Assembly (NCBI RefSeq): GCF_004358185.1
Contig: NZ_SMUV01000048.1
Coordinates: 1 to 61,142 of the forward strand
Source: Antarcticimicrobium luteum
GTDB taxonomy: Bacteria > Pseudomonadota > Alphaproteobacteria > Rhodobacterales > Rhodobacteraceae
Direction of reading: 5' to 3'
Length of the DNA stretch: 61,142 nucleotides
Positions within the stretch are counted from its first letter, which is position 1, and each line of letters starts with the position of its first letter. The position numbers and the translations under genes are program-made. The notes beneath the pieces are model-generated. The model ran no database searches. It worked only from the letters and a program-made list of their open reading frames with translations, and was not told the origin of the DNA. Below are positions 31,244-44,764 of this stretch, piece after piece.

Positions 31244-32047
31244 CTATGTCCATATCTCATGAAAATGGTGCAGGGGCCCGTGGCCTTGCCCCACATCGAG
31301 GCGATCGGCAGCGGCCAGCGCCCCTTGCAGGTAGGTCTTGGCCCGCGCCACCGCCTGCTCCATCGGCATCCGCGGCAACAGCGCGGCGATGGCGGCCGAG
31401 AGGGTGCAGCCGGTGCCGTGGTCGTTTGTAGTGGCGATGCGCGGGGCGGAGAAGCTTTGGGTGCCGGAGGGGCCGGAGAGCAGATCGGTGCTTTGCACGC
31501 TTCCCGCCAGATGGCCGCCTTTCAGCAGCACCCAGTCGGGGCCAAGCGCGCGCAGGGCAGGGAGGGTATCTGTCATCTCCTCCACTGTCCGGGATTCGGG
31601 CTGGTCCAGCAGCACGGCGGCCTCGGGCAGGTTGGGGGTGATCAGGGTCGCCAGCGGCACCAGTTCGGCCCTGAGCGCGGCGACCGCGTCCGGGGCGAGC
31701 AGGGCATCGCCGCTTTTGGCGACCATCACAGGGTCGAGGACCACGATACGCGCGCCATGAACCCGCAGCCGGTCGGCGACGGCGCGGATGATGCCGGCAT
31801 CGGCCACCATGCCGATCTTGACCGCATCGACGCGCACGTCCTCGAACACCGCGTCGATCTGATCGGCCACGAACGCCGGCTCCAGCGCCGCCACGCCGCG
31901 CACACCGCAGGTGTTCTGCGCCACCACGGCGGTGATCACGCTCATTCCATAGGCCCCGAGGACGGAAAAGGTCTTGAGATCGGCCTGGATGCCGGCGCCG
32001 CCGGTGGGATCGGTGCCGGCGATGGTCAGCACATTGGAAATTGTCAT
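31244..32047 (-). CDS. thiD: Hydroxymethylpyrimidine kinase / phosphomethylpyrimidine kinase
   Basis: 267 residues; phosphorylates HMP and HMP phosphate to the diphosphate used by ThiE. The ribokinase-fold start [21 protein letters not shown], the substrate lid [26 protein letters not shown] and the catalytic [14 protein letters not shown] are all present. The ATG at 32047 is right for the family. It is transcribed toward thiE and has its own TPP riboswitch, so both thiamine units respond to the same signal. Confidence 0.96.
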   Translation of the reverse strand: MTISNVLTIAGTDPTGGAGIQADLKTFSVLGAYGMSVITAVVAQNTCGVRGVAALEPAFVADQIDAVFEDVRVDAVKIGMVADAGIIRAVADRLRVHGARIVVLDPVMVAKSGDALLAPDAVAALRAELVPLATLITPNLPEAAVLLDQPESRTVEEMTDTLPALRALGPDWVLLKGGHLAGSVQSTDLLSGPSGTQSFSAPRIATTNDHGTGCTLSAAIAALLPRMPMEQAVARAKTYLQGALAAADRLDVGQGHGPLHHFHEIWT

Positions 32048-32094
32048 GTGGCGCCCTCGTGTCGTGAGGCCAGCGGGGGAGAGCGCCTGCGCAG

Positions 32095-32221
32095 CCCGTC
32101 CCTTCGCCGGCATGATCCGGATCAGGTTCAAAGGGTCACTGCGCTGCCCGGGATCCCGGCCCGGATATATCGGGTCGGCGGGCCAGCAGAGTCTCAGCCC
32201 CTTGTCGGGGCCCCCCTCGGT
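32095..32221 (-). ncRNA. TPP riboswitch of thiD
   Basis: On the minus strand: GAGGGGGGCCCCGACAAGG (start), GGGGCTGAGA, then TGACCCTTTGAACCTGATC and GCCGGCGAAGGGA. It shares CCCGACAAGGGGCTGAGA with the thiC riboswitch but has a longer P3 extension containing ATATAT. It ends about 48 bases before the thiD start. Confidence 0.96.
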
Positions 32222-32305
32222 GCGGCGGAGCATAGCAGGGCGGCGGGCATGTTCAATGGGAGCGGGCGAGGGCCGGGGCGGACAGACGAGATGATATCTG
32301 TCAAG

Positions 32306-32353
32306 CAATATCTATATATTGACAGTGATTGCCGGTAGGCATCTATATGATGT
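32306..32353 (+). promoter_or_regulatory. Pair of palindromes spaced like NrdR boxes
   Basis: CAATAT-CTAT-ATATTG (32306-32321) and CATC-TATAT-GATG (32340-32352) have centres about 32 bases apart, the three-helical-turn spacing typical of tandem NrdR boxes upstream of ribonucleotide reductase operons. The AT-rich cores agree with the loose NrdR consensus, but the outer bases are not a good match. Confidence 0.45.
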
Positions 32354-32356
32354 TGT

Positions 32357-32516
32357 CTTGGTGCCCGCGACTCGATGTGGGTGAAAAAGGGAAGCCGGTG
32401 CAAACCCGGCGCTGCCCCCGCAACTGTGAGCGGTGAGCCGAGGCCCGTTGACCCACTGGCGCAATTGCCGGGAAGGGGGGCCAGAGCGTTCGAACCGCGA
32501 GCCAGGAGACCTGCCA
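32357..32516 (+). ncRNA. Cobalamin (B12) riboswitch of nrdHIEF
   Basis: The B12-box and core are clear: GGTGCCC near the start, GGGAAGCCGGTGCAAACCCGG (core shown in part as GCCGGTGCAAACCCGG), GCTGCCCCCGCAACTGTGA, and the closing GCCAGGAGACCTGCC. It ends about 123 bases before nrdH. B12 riboswitches upstream of B12-independent isozymes switch them off when cobalamin allows a B12-dependent alternative, here presumably class II reductase NrdJ encoded elsewhere. Confidence 0.95.
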
Positions 32517-32639
32517 TGACACGGAAACGACACTGGGCGGAGGGCCCGGGGGTGCCGAGTTGTCCGTGATCCCTCGTGGCGCGGCGGTCTGCGTCTCTGT
32601 CCCTCGCGTCCCGACCGGCACAGAGAACAGGAGACCCCG

Positions 32640-32861
32640 ATGAGCATCACCGTCTATTCCAAACCGGCCTGCGTGCAATGCACCGCCACCACCCGCGCGC
32701 TGACCGCCAGGGGCATCGCATTCGATCTGGTCGACCTGACCGAGGACGACGCGGCGCTGGCGCGGGTCACCGCGCTGGGCTACCGCCAAGCGCCTGTGGT
32801 GATGGCGGGCGACGAGCATTGGGCCGGGTTCCGCCCCGACAAGATCGGCGCGCTGGGCTGA
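32640..32861 (+). CDS. nrdH: Glutaredoxin-like protein NrdH
   Basis: 73-residue redoxin that reduces class Ib ribonucleotide reductase. The active site is CVQC (residues 11-14) within VYSKPACVQCTATTRAL, and the substrate-binding segment QAPVVMAGDEHWAGFRPDKI is typical of NrdH rather than of ordinary glutaredoxins. AACAGGAGA precedes the ATG. It is the first gene of the operon below the B12 riboswitch. Confidence 0.95.
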   Translation: MSITVYSKPACVQCTATTRALTARGIAFDLVDLTEDDAALARVTALGYRQAPVVMAGDEHWAGFRPDKIGALG

Positions 32862-32870
32862 GCCGGACCG

Positions 32871-33287
32871 ATGGGCGGGCTGATCTATTTCTCGTCCCGG
32901 TCGGGCAACACGGCGCGGTTCGTGGCCCGGCTGGGACGGGCGGCGGCGCGCATCCCGATCGCGCCGGATCGGCCGATGCCCGCCCCGCGCGCGCCCTTTG
33001 TCCTGATCACGCCGACCTATGCGGACGGGGCGGGGCACGGCGCGGTGCATAAACAGGTGATCCGGTTTCTGAACGATCCGGAAAACCGTCACCATCTCCG
33101 CGGCGTGATCGCCGGGGGAAATCGAAATTTCGGGGCGCTGTTCGCCTCGGCCGGCGATGTCATCGCGCGCAAATGCGCGGTGCCCGTGCTCTATCGTTTC
33201 GAGCTGGCCGGGACTGAGACCGACATCGCCAGGGTCAGCGAAGGATTGGACAGATTTTGGAACATGCAGTGCTCGACAGCGACCTGA
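32871..33287 (+). CDS. nrdI: Flavodoxin-like protein NrdI
   Basis: 138-residue FMN protein that helps assemble the dimanganese-tyrosyl cofactor of NrdF by supplying superoxide or an equivalent oxidant. The flavodoxin start [36 protein letters not shown] and the NrdI-specific [19 protein letters not shown] are clear. It starts nine bases after nrdH, and its 3' end overlaps the proposed nrdE start. Confidence 0.95.
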   Translation: MGGLIYFSSRSGNTARFVARLGRAAARIPIAPDRPMPAPRAPFVLITPTYADGAGHGAVHKQVIRFLNDPENRHHLRGVIAGGNRNFGALFASAGDVIARKCAVPVLYRFELAGTETDIARVSEGLDRFWNMQCSTAT

Positions 33288-35437
33288 GCGACGCGGCGCC
33301 GGCCAGGGCGATGCCCGCCGAATGGCAGGGGCTGGATTACCACGCGCTGAACGCGATGCTGAACCTTTACGACGACGAGGGGCGCATCCGTTTCGACGCC
33401 GACCGCATGGCGGCGCGGCAGTATTTCCTGAGCCATGTGAACCAGAACACGGTGTTCTTTCACTCGCTGGAGGAAAAGCTGCGGTATCTGGTCGACGAGG
33501 GATATTACGAGGCCGGGACGCTGGCGCAGTATTCCCCCGACTTCCTGCGACGGATCTGGGACGCGGCATTCGCGGCGCGGTTTCGCTTTCCGACCTTCCT
33601 CGGGGCTTTCAAGTATTACACCAGCTACACGCTGAAAACCTTTGACGGAAAACGATATCTTGAGCGGTTCGAGGATCGTGTCGTGATGGTCGCGCTGGCG
33701 CTGGCGCAGGGCGATGAGCATCAGGCGATGGCGTTGATGACCGAGATCATCGAGGGCCGGTTCCAGCCTGCGACGCCGACCTTTCTGAATGCCGGCAAGG
33801 CGCAGCGGGGCGAGCTGATTTCCTGTTTCCTGCTGCGGCTTGAGGACAACATGGAGAGCATCGGGCGCGGGATCAATTCGGCGCTGCAACTGTCCAAACG
33901 CGGCGGCGGCGTGGCGCTGTTGCTGACCAATATCCGCGAGCACGGGGCGCCGATCAAGGGGATCGAAAACCAGTCCTCGGGCGTCATCCCGGTGATGAAA
34001 CTGCTGGAGGATTCCTTTTCCTACGCCAACCAGCTGGGCGCGCGGCAGGGGGCGGGGGCGGTGTACCTCAACGCCCACCACCCGGACATCCTTCGGTTTC
34101 TCGACACCAAGCGGGAGAACGCGGACGAGAAGATCCGCATCAAGACGCTGAGCCTTGGCGTGGTGGTGCCCGACATCACCTTTGAACTCGCCAAGAAGAA
34201 CGAGGAGATGTACCTGTTTTCGCCGCATGACGTGGAAAAGGTCTATGGCCTGCCGTTCTCGGAAATCTCGGTGACCGAGAAGTATCACGAGATGGTCGAC
34301 AACCCGAAGATCCACAAGAAGAAGATCAACGCGCGCGCCTTCTTCCAGACCATCGCCGAGATCCAGTTCGAGAGCGGCTATCCCTACATCATGTTCGAGG
34401 ACACGGTGAATCGCGCCAACCCGGTGGCGGGGCGCATCAACATGTCGAATCTGTGTTCGGAGATCCTGCAGGTCAACGAGGCGAGCGCGTTCAACGAGGA
34501 TCTGAGCTACAGCCATATGGGCACCGATATCTCCTGCAACCTCGGCTCGCTGAATATCGCCAGGGCGATGGACGGCGGCGATCTGGGGGCGACGGTGGAG
34601 ACGGCGATCCGGGCGCTGAACGCGGTCAGCGAAATGTCGGCGATCGATTCCGTGCCCTCGATCCGGCGCGGCAATGACGAGAGCCATGCGATCGGCCTTG
34701 GCCAGATGAACCTGCACGGGTTCCTGGCCCGCGAGCGGATCCATTACGGCAGCCCCGAGGGCGTGGATTTCACCAATATCTATTTCGCCACGGTGCTCTA
34801 TCACTGCCTGCGCGCCTCCAACGCCTTGGCGAAGGAGCGGGGGGCGAGCTTTGCCGGGTTCGAGAAATCGAAATACGCCGACGGCTCGTTTTTCGACACC
34901 TATGTCGACCGCGACTGGCTGCCGGAGACCGACGCGGTCAAGGCGCTGTTCGATCGCTTCGGGGTCGAGGTGCCGACGCGGGAGGATTGGGCGGGACTGC
35001 GCGCGGCGGTGATCCAGGGCGGGCTCTACAACCGCAACCTTCAGGCGGTGCCGCCGACCGGGTCGATCAGCTATATCAACAACGCCACCTCTTCGATCCA
35101 CCCGATCACCGCCAGGATCGAGATCCGCAAAGAGGGCAAGATCGGCCGGGTCTATTACCCGGCGGCCTATATGACCAACGACAATCTGGAGTTCTACAAG
35201 GACGCCTATGAGATCGGGCCGGAGGCGATCATCGACACCTATGCCGCCGCCACCCGGCACGTGGATCAGGGGCTGTCGCTGACGCTGTTCTTCAAGGACA
35301 CGGCGACGACGCGGGATATCAACCGCGCCCAGATCTATGCCTGGAAGAAGGGGATCAAGACGATCTATTACATCCGCCTGCGCCAGATGGCCCTGGCCGG
35401 GACCGAGGTGCAGGGATGCGTGTCCTGTTCGTTGTGA
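33257..35437 (+). CDS. nrdE: Class Ib ribonucleoside-diphosphate reductase alpha subunit
   Basis: 726-residue catalytic subunit reducing NDPs to dNDPs. Landmarks are [19 protein letters not shown] (active-site Cys in LISCFL), the NMSNLCSEI-type segment [21 protein letters not shown] and the C-terminal redox pair CVSCSL. It lacks the long ATP cone of class Ia, as expected for class Ib. I use the TTG at 33257, preceded by GAAGGA and overlapping nrdI by 31 bases; the ATG at 33311 would be too short relative to homologues but is possible. Confidence 0.95.
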   Translation: MEHAVLDSDLSDAAPARAMPAEWQGLDYHALNAMLNLYDDEGRIRFDADRMAARQYFLSHVNQNTVFFHSLEEKLRYLVDEGYYEAGTLAQYSPDFLRRIWDAAFAARFRFPTFLGAFKYYTSYTLKTFDGKRYLERFEDRVVMVALALAQGDEHQAMALMTEIIEGRFQPATPTFLNAGKAQRGELISCFLLRLEDNMESIGRGINSALQLSKRGGGVALLLTNIREHGAPIKGIENQSSGVIPVMKLLEDSFSYANQLGARQGAGAVYLNAHHPDILRFLDTKRENADEKIRIKTLSLGVVVPDITFELAKKNEEMYLFSPHDVEKVYGLPFSEISVTEKYHEMVDNPKIHKKKINARAFFQTIAEIQFESGYPYIMFEDTVNRANPVAGRINMSNLCSEILQVNEASAFNEDLSYSHMGTDISCNLGSLNIARAMDGGDLGATVETAIRALNAVSEMSAIDSVPSIRRGNDESHAIGLGQMNLHGFLARERIHYGSPEGVDFTNIYFATVLYHCLRASNALAKERGASFAGFEKSKYADGSFFDTYVDRDWLPETDAVKALFDRFGVEVPTREDWAGLRAAVIQGGLYNRNLQAVPPTGSISYINNATSSIHPITARIEIRKEGKIGRVYYPAAYMTNDNLEFYKDAYEIGPEAIIDTYAAATRHVDQGLSLTLFFKDTATTRDINRAQIYAWKKGIKTIYYIRLRQMALAGTEVQGCVSCSL

Positions 35438-35483
35438 TGCCTGGAGCGGTGGGCCGATCGCCCACCCCACCCGAGACCCATAG

Positions 35484-36506
<1,023 letters not shown>

Positions 36507-36597
36507 CGGCCCGGGGCGCGCGGGACCGGACGTGGCGGGCCGGCCTGTGGCGGAATGCGCCTTTTTCCGGCCCGCGCAATCGGGTAAGCGGGTCGTC

Positions 36598-37221
36598 ATG
36601 GATTTGACCGTTTCCAATCTGACCATCGCCCGCGGGGGCGTGCCGGTGCTGGCCGGGCTCAGCTTTGTGCTCGAGCCGGGGCGCGCGCTGATCCTGCGCG
36701 GGCCGAACGGGATCGGCAAGACGACGTTGCTGCGCACCATCGCCGGGCTGCAACCGCCGGTTTCGGGGCGGATTTCCGGCGCCGAGGACCGCATCGCCTA
36801 TGCCGCCCATGCCGACGGTATCAAGCCGACGCTGAGCGTGGCCGAGAACCTGCGGTTCTGGGCGCGGGTGTTCGGCGCCGGCGGCATCCAGCCGGCGCTG
36901 GAGGCCTTTGACCTGACCACGCTCGCGGGCCGGCCGGCGGGCAGCCTCTCGGCCGGGCAGAAGCGGCGGCTGGGGCTGGCGCGGCTGCTGGTCACCGGCC
37001 GGCCGGTCTGGGTGCTGGACGAGCCGACGGTGTCGCTGGACACCCGTGCCGTCGGCCTGTTCGCGGACGCGGTGCGCGCGCATCTGGCCTGGGGCGGCAG
37101 CGCGCTGATCGCCACCCATATCGATCTGGGGCTTGAGGCCGAGGTGCTGGACGTAACGCCGTTCAAGGCCGACCTCGCGCCCGCCGCCGGGGCGGACGAG
37201 TTCGATGAGGCCTTTCTGTGA
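36598..37221 (+). CDS. ccmA: Haem exporter ATP-binding protein CcmA
   Basis: 207-residue ATPase of the CcmAB complex, which releases holo-CcmE during System I cytochrome c maturation. Walker A is [12 protein letters not shown] (about residues 39-50), the signature [15 protein letters not shown] and Walker [13 protein letters not shown]. The short length without a C-terminal domain is typical. It ends in a four-base overlap (GTGA) with ccmB. Confidence 0.95.
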   Translation: MDLTVSNLTIARGGVPVLAGLSFVLEPGRALILRGPNGIGKTTLLRTIAGLQPPVSGRISGAEDRIAYAAHADGIKPTLSVAENLRFWARVFGAGGIQPALEAFDLTTLAGRPAGSLSAGQKRRLGLARLLVTGRPVWVLDEPTVSLDTRAVGLFADAVRAHLAWGGSALIATHIDLGLEAEVLDVTPFKADLAPAAGADEFDEAFL

Positions 37222-37874
37222 TCGCCCTGCTGCTGCGCGACCTGCGTCTGGCCGTCCGCGCCGGCGGCGGTTTTGGACTGGGGCTGGCGTTCTTTCTGAT
37301 CGTCACCGTGCTGGTGCCCTTTGCGGTGGGGCCGCAATCGGCGCTGCTGGCCTCGATCGCGCCGGGGGTGCTGTGGCTGGGGGCGTTGCTGGCCTGCCTG
37401 CTGTCGCTGGACCGGCTGCTGGCGCTGGACTGGGAGGATGGCTCGCTCGACCTGCTGGCCACGGCGCCGCTGCCGCTGGAGGCGGCGGTCACCATCAAGG
37501 CGCTGGCGCACTGGATCACCACCGGGCTGCCGCTGGTGCTGGCGGCGCCGGTGCTGGGGGTGCTGCTGAACCTGCCTGGCCCTGGTTATCTTTGGCTGGT
37601 GGTCTCGCTGCTGGCCGGCACCCCGGCGCTGAGCGTGATCGGCACCTTTGGCGCCGCCCTGACCGTGGGGCTGAAGCGCGGCGGGCTGCTGTTGTCGCTG
37701 CTGGTACTGCCACTCTACGTGCCGACGCTGATCTTTGGCGCCGAGGTGGCGCGGCGCGGCGCGGTGGGGATGGAGACGGTGACGCCGCTGCTGATGCTGG
37801 CCGGGATCAGCGCCGGCGCGCTGGCGCTGTTGCCGTTTGCCAGCGCCGCGGTTTTGCGCGTCAATCTGCGTTGA
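37218..37874 (+). CDS. ccmB: Haem exporter permease CcmB
   Basis: 218 residues with six hydrophobic helices. The family start [26 protein letters not shown] and the segment [23 protein letters not shown] are recognisable. It is the membrane partner of CcmA. The GTG start overlaps the ccmA stop, and ccmC follows after 46 bases. Confidence 0.94.
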   Translation: MIALLLRDLRLAVRAGGGFGLGLAFFLIVTVLVPFAVGPQSALLASIAPGVLWLGALLACLLSLDRLLALDWEDGSLDLLATAPLPLEAAVTIKALAHWITTGLPLVLAAPVLGVLLNLPGPGYLWLVVSLLAGTPALSVIGTFGAALTVGLKRGGLLLSLLVLPLYVPTLIFGAEVARRGAVGMETVTPLLMLAGISAGALALLPFASAAVLRVNLR

Positions 37875-37920
37875 CCGCCAAGGAATTGAGTTCGCCCGGA
37901 GGAGGCCCTAGATAACGCCC

Positions 37921-38673
37921 ATGTCGCAGATCGAAAAGAACAGCTCGCTCTGGTCCTATGCCAACCCCAGGAAGTTCCTGGCCACCACCGAACGGGTGAT
38001 GCCGTTTCTGTGGGGCGCGGCGCTGATCTGTCTTGTGGTGGGTCTGGTCTGGGGCTTTTTCTTTACCCCCGACGATTACCGCCAGGGATCGACGGTCAAG
38101 ATCATCTACCTGCATGTGCCCGCCGCGCTGATGGCGATCAACGCCTGGATGATGATGCTGGTCGCCTCGCTGATCTGGCTGGTGCGGCGCCACCACGTCA
38201 GCGCGCTGGCGGCGCGCGCCGCCGGGCCGGTGGGCGCGGTGATGACGGTGATCGCGCTGGTTACCGGCGCCATCTGGGGCCAGCCGATGTGGGGCACCTG
38301 GTGGGCCTGGGATCCGCGGCTGACCTCGTTCCTGATCCTGTTCCTGTTCTACCTGGGCTACATGGCGCTGTGGGAGGCGATCGAGGATCCCGACACCGCC
38401 GCCGACCTGACCGGCGTGCTGTGCCTGGTGGGCTCGGTCTTTGCGGTGCTCAGCCGCTATGCGGTGAACTTCTGGAACCAGGGGCTGCACCAGGGCGCCT
38501 CGCTGAGCATGGACGCCGAGGAGAACGTGGCCGACGTGTTCTATATCCCGCTGCTGGTCTGCATCGCGGGCTTTGTGCTGCTGTTCATCGCGCTGGTGTT
38601 CTACCGCACCGGGACGGAAATTCGCGCGCGCCGGATCCGGGCGCTGCTGGCAAGAGAGAGGGCGGGGGCATGA
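37921..38673 (+). CDS. ccmC: Cytochrome c biogenesis haem-handling protein CcmC
   Basis: 250-residue membrane protein that loads haem onto CcmE. Six helices surround the tryptophan-rich periplasmic motif WGTWWAWDPRLTS (about residue 125), with the flanking haem-ligand histidines (in KIIYLHVPAA and WNQGLHQGAS). The gene overlaps ccmD by four bases. ccmE, ccmF, ccmH and ccmI are not in the window. Confidence 0.96.
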   Translation: MSQIEKNSSLWSYANPRKFLATTERVMPFLWGAALICLVVGLVWGFFFTPDDYRQGSTVKIIYLHVPAALMAINAWMMMLVASLIWLVRRHHVSALAARAAGPVGAVMTVIALVTGAIWGQPMWGTWWAWDPRLTSFLILFLFYLGYMALWEAIEDPDTAADLTGVLCLVGSVFAVLSRYAVNFWNQGLHQGASLSMDAEENVADVFYIPLLVCIAGFVLLFIALVFYRTGTEIRARRIRALLARERAGA

Positions 38674-38828
38674 TGCCGGACCTGGGGAAATACGCCGATA
38701 CGGTGCTGACGGCCTATGCGGCCTCGATCCTTCTGCTGGCGGTGCTGGTGGCGGCGAGCCTGTGGCGCGGCCGCCGGATGCGCGCCGAGATGGACACGCT
38801 CGAGGCAAGGATGCGCCGGGATGGCTAA
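38670..38828 (+). CDS. ccmD: Haem exporter small protein CcmD
   Basis: 52-residue single-helix protein (YADTVLTAYAASILLLAVLVAASLW) with a basic, heptad-like C-terminus. It sits between ccmC and ccmG as expected and would stabilise the CcmABC-CcmE complex. Identified by position, length and membrane helix; it starts with two adjacent ATG codons inside the ccmC stop overlap. Confidence 0.88.
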   Translation: MMPDLGKYADTVLTAYAASILLLAVLVAASLWRGRRMRAEMDTLEARMRRDG

Positions 38829-39369
38829 AAGGATTTCGCCCCTGATGATCATTCCGCCGGTGATCTTTGCCGGTTTCGTGGCACTGGCGGCTGTGGGCAT
38901 GTTCCGCGAGGATCCCGAGGCGCTGCCCTCGGCGCTGGTCGGCCAGTCGGCGCCGCCGGTGCAGTTGACCGCGTTTCCCGGCCGCGAGGGGTTCGACGAT
39001 GCCGCCCTGCGCGACGGCAAGGTCAAGCTGGTGAACTTTTGGGCCAGCTGGTGCGCGCCCTGCCGGGTCGAGCACCCCAATCTCGAGGCGCTGGCCGAGG
39101 AGGGGATCGCGATCTTCGGGGTGAACTACAAGGACAAGCCGGAGAACGGCAGGAAATTCCTCGATGACCTGGGCGATCCCTATGCCGCGATCGGAAGCGA
39201 CGCGCAGGGGCGCATGGCGCTGAACTGGGGCGTCTACGGCGTGCCGGAAACCTATGTGATCGACGGCGAGGGCACCATCCTGATGCGGTTCGCCGGTCCG
39301 GTGACCCAGCGGGTGATCGAGACCCGGCTGCGCCCGGTGCTGGAAGAGGCCGCCGCGAAGGCCGATTAG
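38821..39369 (+). CDS. ccmG: Thiol:disulfide interchange protein CcmG/DsbE
   Basis: 182-residue membrane-anchored periplasmic thioredoxin that keeps apocytochrome haem-binding cysteines reduced. One N-terminal helix (LMIIPPVIFAGFVALAAVGMF), then the active site WASWCAPCR (about residue 74) and the CcmG-specific GVYGVPETYVIDGEG. It overlaps the ccmD end by eight bases and closes the ccmABCDG unit. Confidence 0.95.
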   Translation: MAKRISPLMIIPPVIFAGFVALAAVGMFREDPEALPSALVGQSAPPVQLTAFPGREGFDDAALRDGKVKLVNFWASWCAPCRVEHPNLEALAEEGIAIFGVNYKDKPENGRKFLDDLGDPYAAIGSDAQGRMALNWGVYGVPETYVIDGEGTILMRFAGPVTQRVIETRLRPVLEEAAAKAD

Positions 39370-39436
39370 GGCGCCTTTTCCCGTCCTCGCATCACAAAGT
39401 GCTCCCGCCGGACGCGCCCTGGCTTAATCGCCGCGG

Positions 39437-40144
39437 TCAATCGCGCTGCGCCAGCTCCTGGCGGCGGGCGCGCAGCCGATCCACGAATTCGCGCAGCAGC
39501 GGCACCCGGCGCGGCCGGAAGCTCTGGCCGGTGCGGCGGGCGTCAAGGATCGCGCCCACCTTGAACTGGCGGAAATCCTGCCGCAGACAGCACCAGGCCA
39601 GCAGCATCACCACAGTGTCCAGATAGGCCAGTGCCAGCGGCTGGATCTGCCGCGTGGTCACAGCCCCGGAATTGTCGCGATAGGTGATTTCCAGCGCCTC
39701 TTCGGCCCAGCTCGCTTCGCGCAGCAACGTCATGTCGACGGCGGGGGCGTGGGGCTGCGCGAACCGGTGCACCAGGTTGATCGCCCTTACCGATTGCCTT
39801 TGCTGGCGTTCGGGCAGGGTGGCGGTGATCTTGGTCAGCGCATCGGCCGCTGCGCCGCCCAGGGCCGCGTCGCCCCGCGCCTGTACCTCCGACAGCCCCA
39901 GCACCAGCGCCTCGATCTCCAGCTGGGTGAAGGTCTGCGGCGGCAGGGCCGGGTCTTCGGTCATGGTATAGCCCAGCCCGGCCTCGCCCTCGATACGGGC
40001 GCCCGCGGCGCGCAGCGCCTCGATATCGCGGTAGATCGTGCGCTCCGACACCTCCATCGCGGCGGCCAGGCGCGCGGCGGTGATCGGTGGCGTCAGGCCC
40101 CGGATCAGGTGCAGCAGGCGGAACAGGCGGTCGGTCTTGGCCAT
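39437..40144 (-). CDS. YafY-family transcriptional regulator (HTH plus WYL domain)
   Basis: 235 residues: an N-terminal HTH_11 domain (RLFRLLHLIRGLTPPITAARLAAAMEVSERTIYRDIEALR, about 6-44) and a C-terminal WYL domain (EITYRDNSGAVTTRQIQPLALAYLDTVVMLLAWCCLRQDFRQFKV region). The WYL core itself is degenerate here (TVVMLLAW). Ligands of such proteins are often unknown. It faces a glutathione S-transferase gene across 91 bases and probably controls it. Confidence 0.9.
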   Translation of the reverse strand: MAKTDRLFRLLHLIRGLTPPITAARLAAAMEVSERTIYRDIEALRAAGARIEGEAGLGYTMTEDPALPPQTFTQLEIEALVLGLSEVQARGDAALGGAAADALTKITATLPERQQRQSVRAINLVHRFAQPHAPAVDMTLLREASWAEEALEITYRDNSGAVTTRQIQPLALAYLDTVVMLLAWCCLRQDFRQFKVGAILDARRTGQSFRPRRVPLLREFVDRLRARRQELAQRD

Positions 40145-40235
40145 GGCGTCACCTTGCGCGGAACCTCATGACGGAATCTGTCAGGAGGAGGGTGGCATAT
40201 CGCCGCCATCGAAACCAGTAGAGGACTTCATTCGG

Positions 40236-40859
40236 ATGCCGACCCTTTATCATTCTCCCTTCAGCCGTTCGACGCGGATCATCACCCAGCTGATGTTGAT
40301 GGACCGTCTCGATGCGGTCGACGTGCGCCCGGCCGTGGTCCGCCGCCAGGACGGCTCTGGCCACCATGATGCGGCCAACCCGCATCCCGAGGGCAAGGTG
40401 CCCTTCCTGATCGGTGACGATGGCATGGCGATCCGGGAATCGAACGCCATCATGCTCTATCTCGACGAACTCAACGGCTATCCGCTGGGCATCGCGCCGG
40501 GGCAGCCGGGGCGCGGCGCGTTCCTGTCGTGGATGTGTTACTATGGCGGGGTGGTGGAACCGGCGATGGTCTGTGCCTTTTCCGGCGAGGTGCATCCCGC
40601 CTTCGCAACGGCCTTCCGCTCGCTGACCGAGGTCGGCGCGCAGATCGAGGCGGGGCTGGGCGACGCCCCCTTCCTGATGGGAGAACGGTTCACCATCGCC
40701 GATCTGATCATGGCCTCCGCGTTTCAATGGGCGCCCCAGTTGACGCCGGATAACGCGGCGGTGCGCGACTGGGTCGCGCGGGTGACCGGGCGGATCGGAA
40801 CGGTGCCAGTGATGGAATACGAGGAACAGGCGAAGGCGGCGCTGGAAGCGGCTGCGTAA
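40236..40859 (+). CDS. Glutathione S-transferase family protein
   Basis: 207 residues with an N-terminal thioredoxin-like domain (TLYHSPFSRSTRIITQLMLM, then PEGKVPFLIGDDGMAIRESNAIMLYL with the cis-Pro and the Glu-Ser of the glutathione site) and an all-helical C-terminal domain (PFLMGERFTIADLIMASAFQW). The catalytic serine is probably among Ser7-Ser12. The specific substrate is unknown. It is divergent from the YafY-like regulator and shares a bidirectional terminator with acnA. Confidence 0.92.
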   Translation: MPTLYHSPFSRSTRIITQLMLMDRLDAVDVRPAVVRRQDGSGHHDAANPHPEGKVPFLIGDDGMAIRESNAIMLYLDELNGYPLGIAPGQPGRGAFLSWMCYYGGVVEPAMVCAFSGEVHPAFATAFRSLTEVGAQIEAGLGDAPFLMGERFTIADLIMASAFQWAPQLTPDNAAVRDWVARVTGRIGTVPVMEYEEQAKAALEAAA

Positions 40860-40962
40860 GAACAGGGGCAGGCCCAATTCGAACCTGTTCGCCCGACCGC
40901 CAGGCCGGGCTGCGCCTGCCTTCCCGCCGGCAGGCGCGGCCCTTCTCGCGTTCCCATCAAAG

Positions 40963-40989
40963 AAAAAGCCCCGCCATTGGCGGGGCTTT
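40963..40989. terminator. Bidirectional terminator between GST and acnA
   Basis: AAAGCCCCGCC-ATT-GGCGGGGCTTT, an 11-bp stem. The As at 40963-40967 give a T-tract for acnA on the minus strand and the terminal TTT serves the plus strand. Confidence 0.9.
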
Positions 40990-41012
40990 CCTGTGTCCGG
41001 CGCTGGCCGGTC

Positions 41013-43757
<2,745 letters not shown>

Positions 43758-43988
43758 ATCAGGCCTCCTCAGAGAGTCGTGGATCACAGGAATTCGCTGC
43801 GCGCGTTCTGCATCAGCGAGGCGCTGCGTTCAATAGCGATCATGCGCGGTGCGGCGATTTTGTATACCGTTGCACACAGATTGTCTTTGCGGCGGCGCCG
43901 CTGCTGCCGGCTTTCAAGAATCATTGATTGGCGCTTGAGCGGATCAGCGGCTACACCCGTTGCGGAAACCAGGGGAAATGCACGGACG

Positions 43989-44711
43989 ATGAAACGAGTC
44001 ACAGCGATCAGTACCGCGATTCTCGCCGCGTTCTGGACGGCATTTGCGGCCCCGGCCGCGGCGCAGGAGCGCGGTCCGGTGGTGGTCGAGCTGTTTACCT
44101 CGCAGGGCTGTTCGTCCTGCCCGCCGGCGGATGCGCTGTTGCGCGAACTGGCCGAGCGCGAGGACGTGCTGCCGCTGGCGCTGCATGTGGAGTACTGGGA
44201 TTACATCGGATGGAAGGATTCCTTTGCCGATCCGGCCAACACCACCCGGCAAAAGGGCTATGCCCGGGCCGCCGGGCGCGACATGATCTATACCCCGCAG
44301 ATGGTGGTGATGGGGCAGGAGGACGTGGTCGGCGCCCGCTCGATGAAACTGGCCGAGCTGATCATGCACCATATGCAGGCGCCCGCCCTTGTGCTGCTGA
44401 GCGCCGGCCGCGACGGGGCCGAGGTGCGCATCAGCCTGCGCCCCGCGTCGGCGCCGGTGGAGGGGCCGCTCGACGTGCATCTGGTGCGCTATGCGCCGCT
44501 GCGCCATGTGGAGGTCACGCGGGGTGAGAATGCCGGGCAGAGCCTGGATTACGCCAATGTCGTCGACGCCTGGCAGACCCTGGGGCAATGGGACGGGCAG
44601 GGGCCGCTGACCCTGACCTTCGAGGCGCCGGCCGAGGCGGGCGCCCGCGACGCCATTCTGGTGCAGCGGGCCGGGTTCGGCCCGATCCTGGCCGCCGCGC
44701 GGCTGCGCTGA
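43989..44711 (+). CDS. DUF1223 thioredoxin-like secreted protein
   Basis: 240 residues with a signal peptide (STAILAAFWTAFAAPAAAQ, cleaved near residue 26) and a DUF1223 domain starting VVVELFTSQGCSSCPPADALL, a thioredoxin-like CSSC motif, followed by HVEYWDYIGWKDSFADP and YTPQMVVMGQ. The family is widespread in alphaproteobacteria but its biochemistry is not established; a periplasmic thiol role is inferred. It is divergent from acnA. Confidence 0.9.
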   Translation: MKRVTAISTAILAAFWTAFAAPAAAQERGPVVVELFTSQGCSSCPPADALLRELAEREDVLPLALHVEYWDYIGWKDSFADPANTTRQKGYARAAGRDMIYTPQMVVMGQEDVVGARSMKLAELIMHHMQAPALVLLSAGRDGAEVRISLRPASAPVEGPLDVHLVRYAPLRHVEVTRGENAGQSLDYANVVDAWQTLGQWDGQGPLTLTFEAPAEAGARDAILVQRAGFGPILAAARLR

Positions 44712-44764
44712 GCGCGGGCGGGGGCGACCAGTCCGGGGCCGGGCCGGGCAAGGTCAGGCCGAGG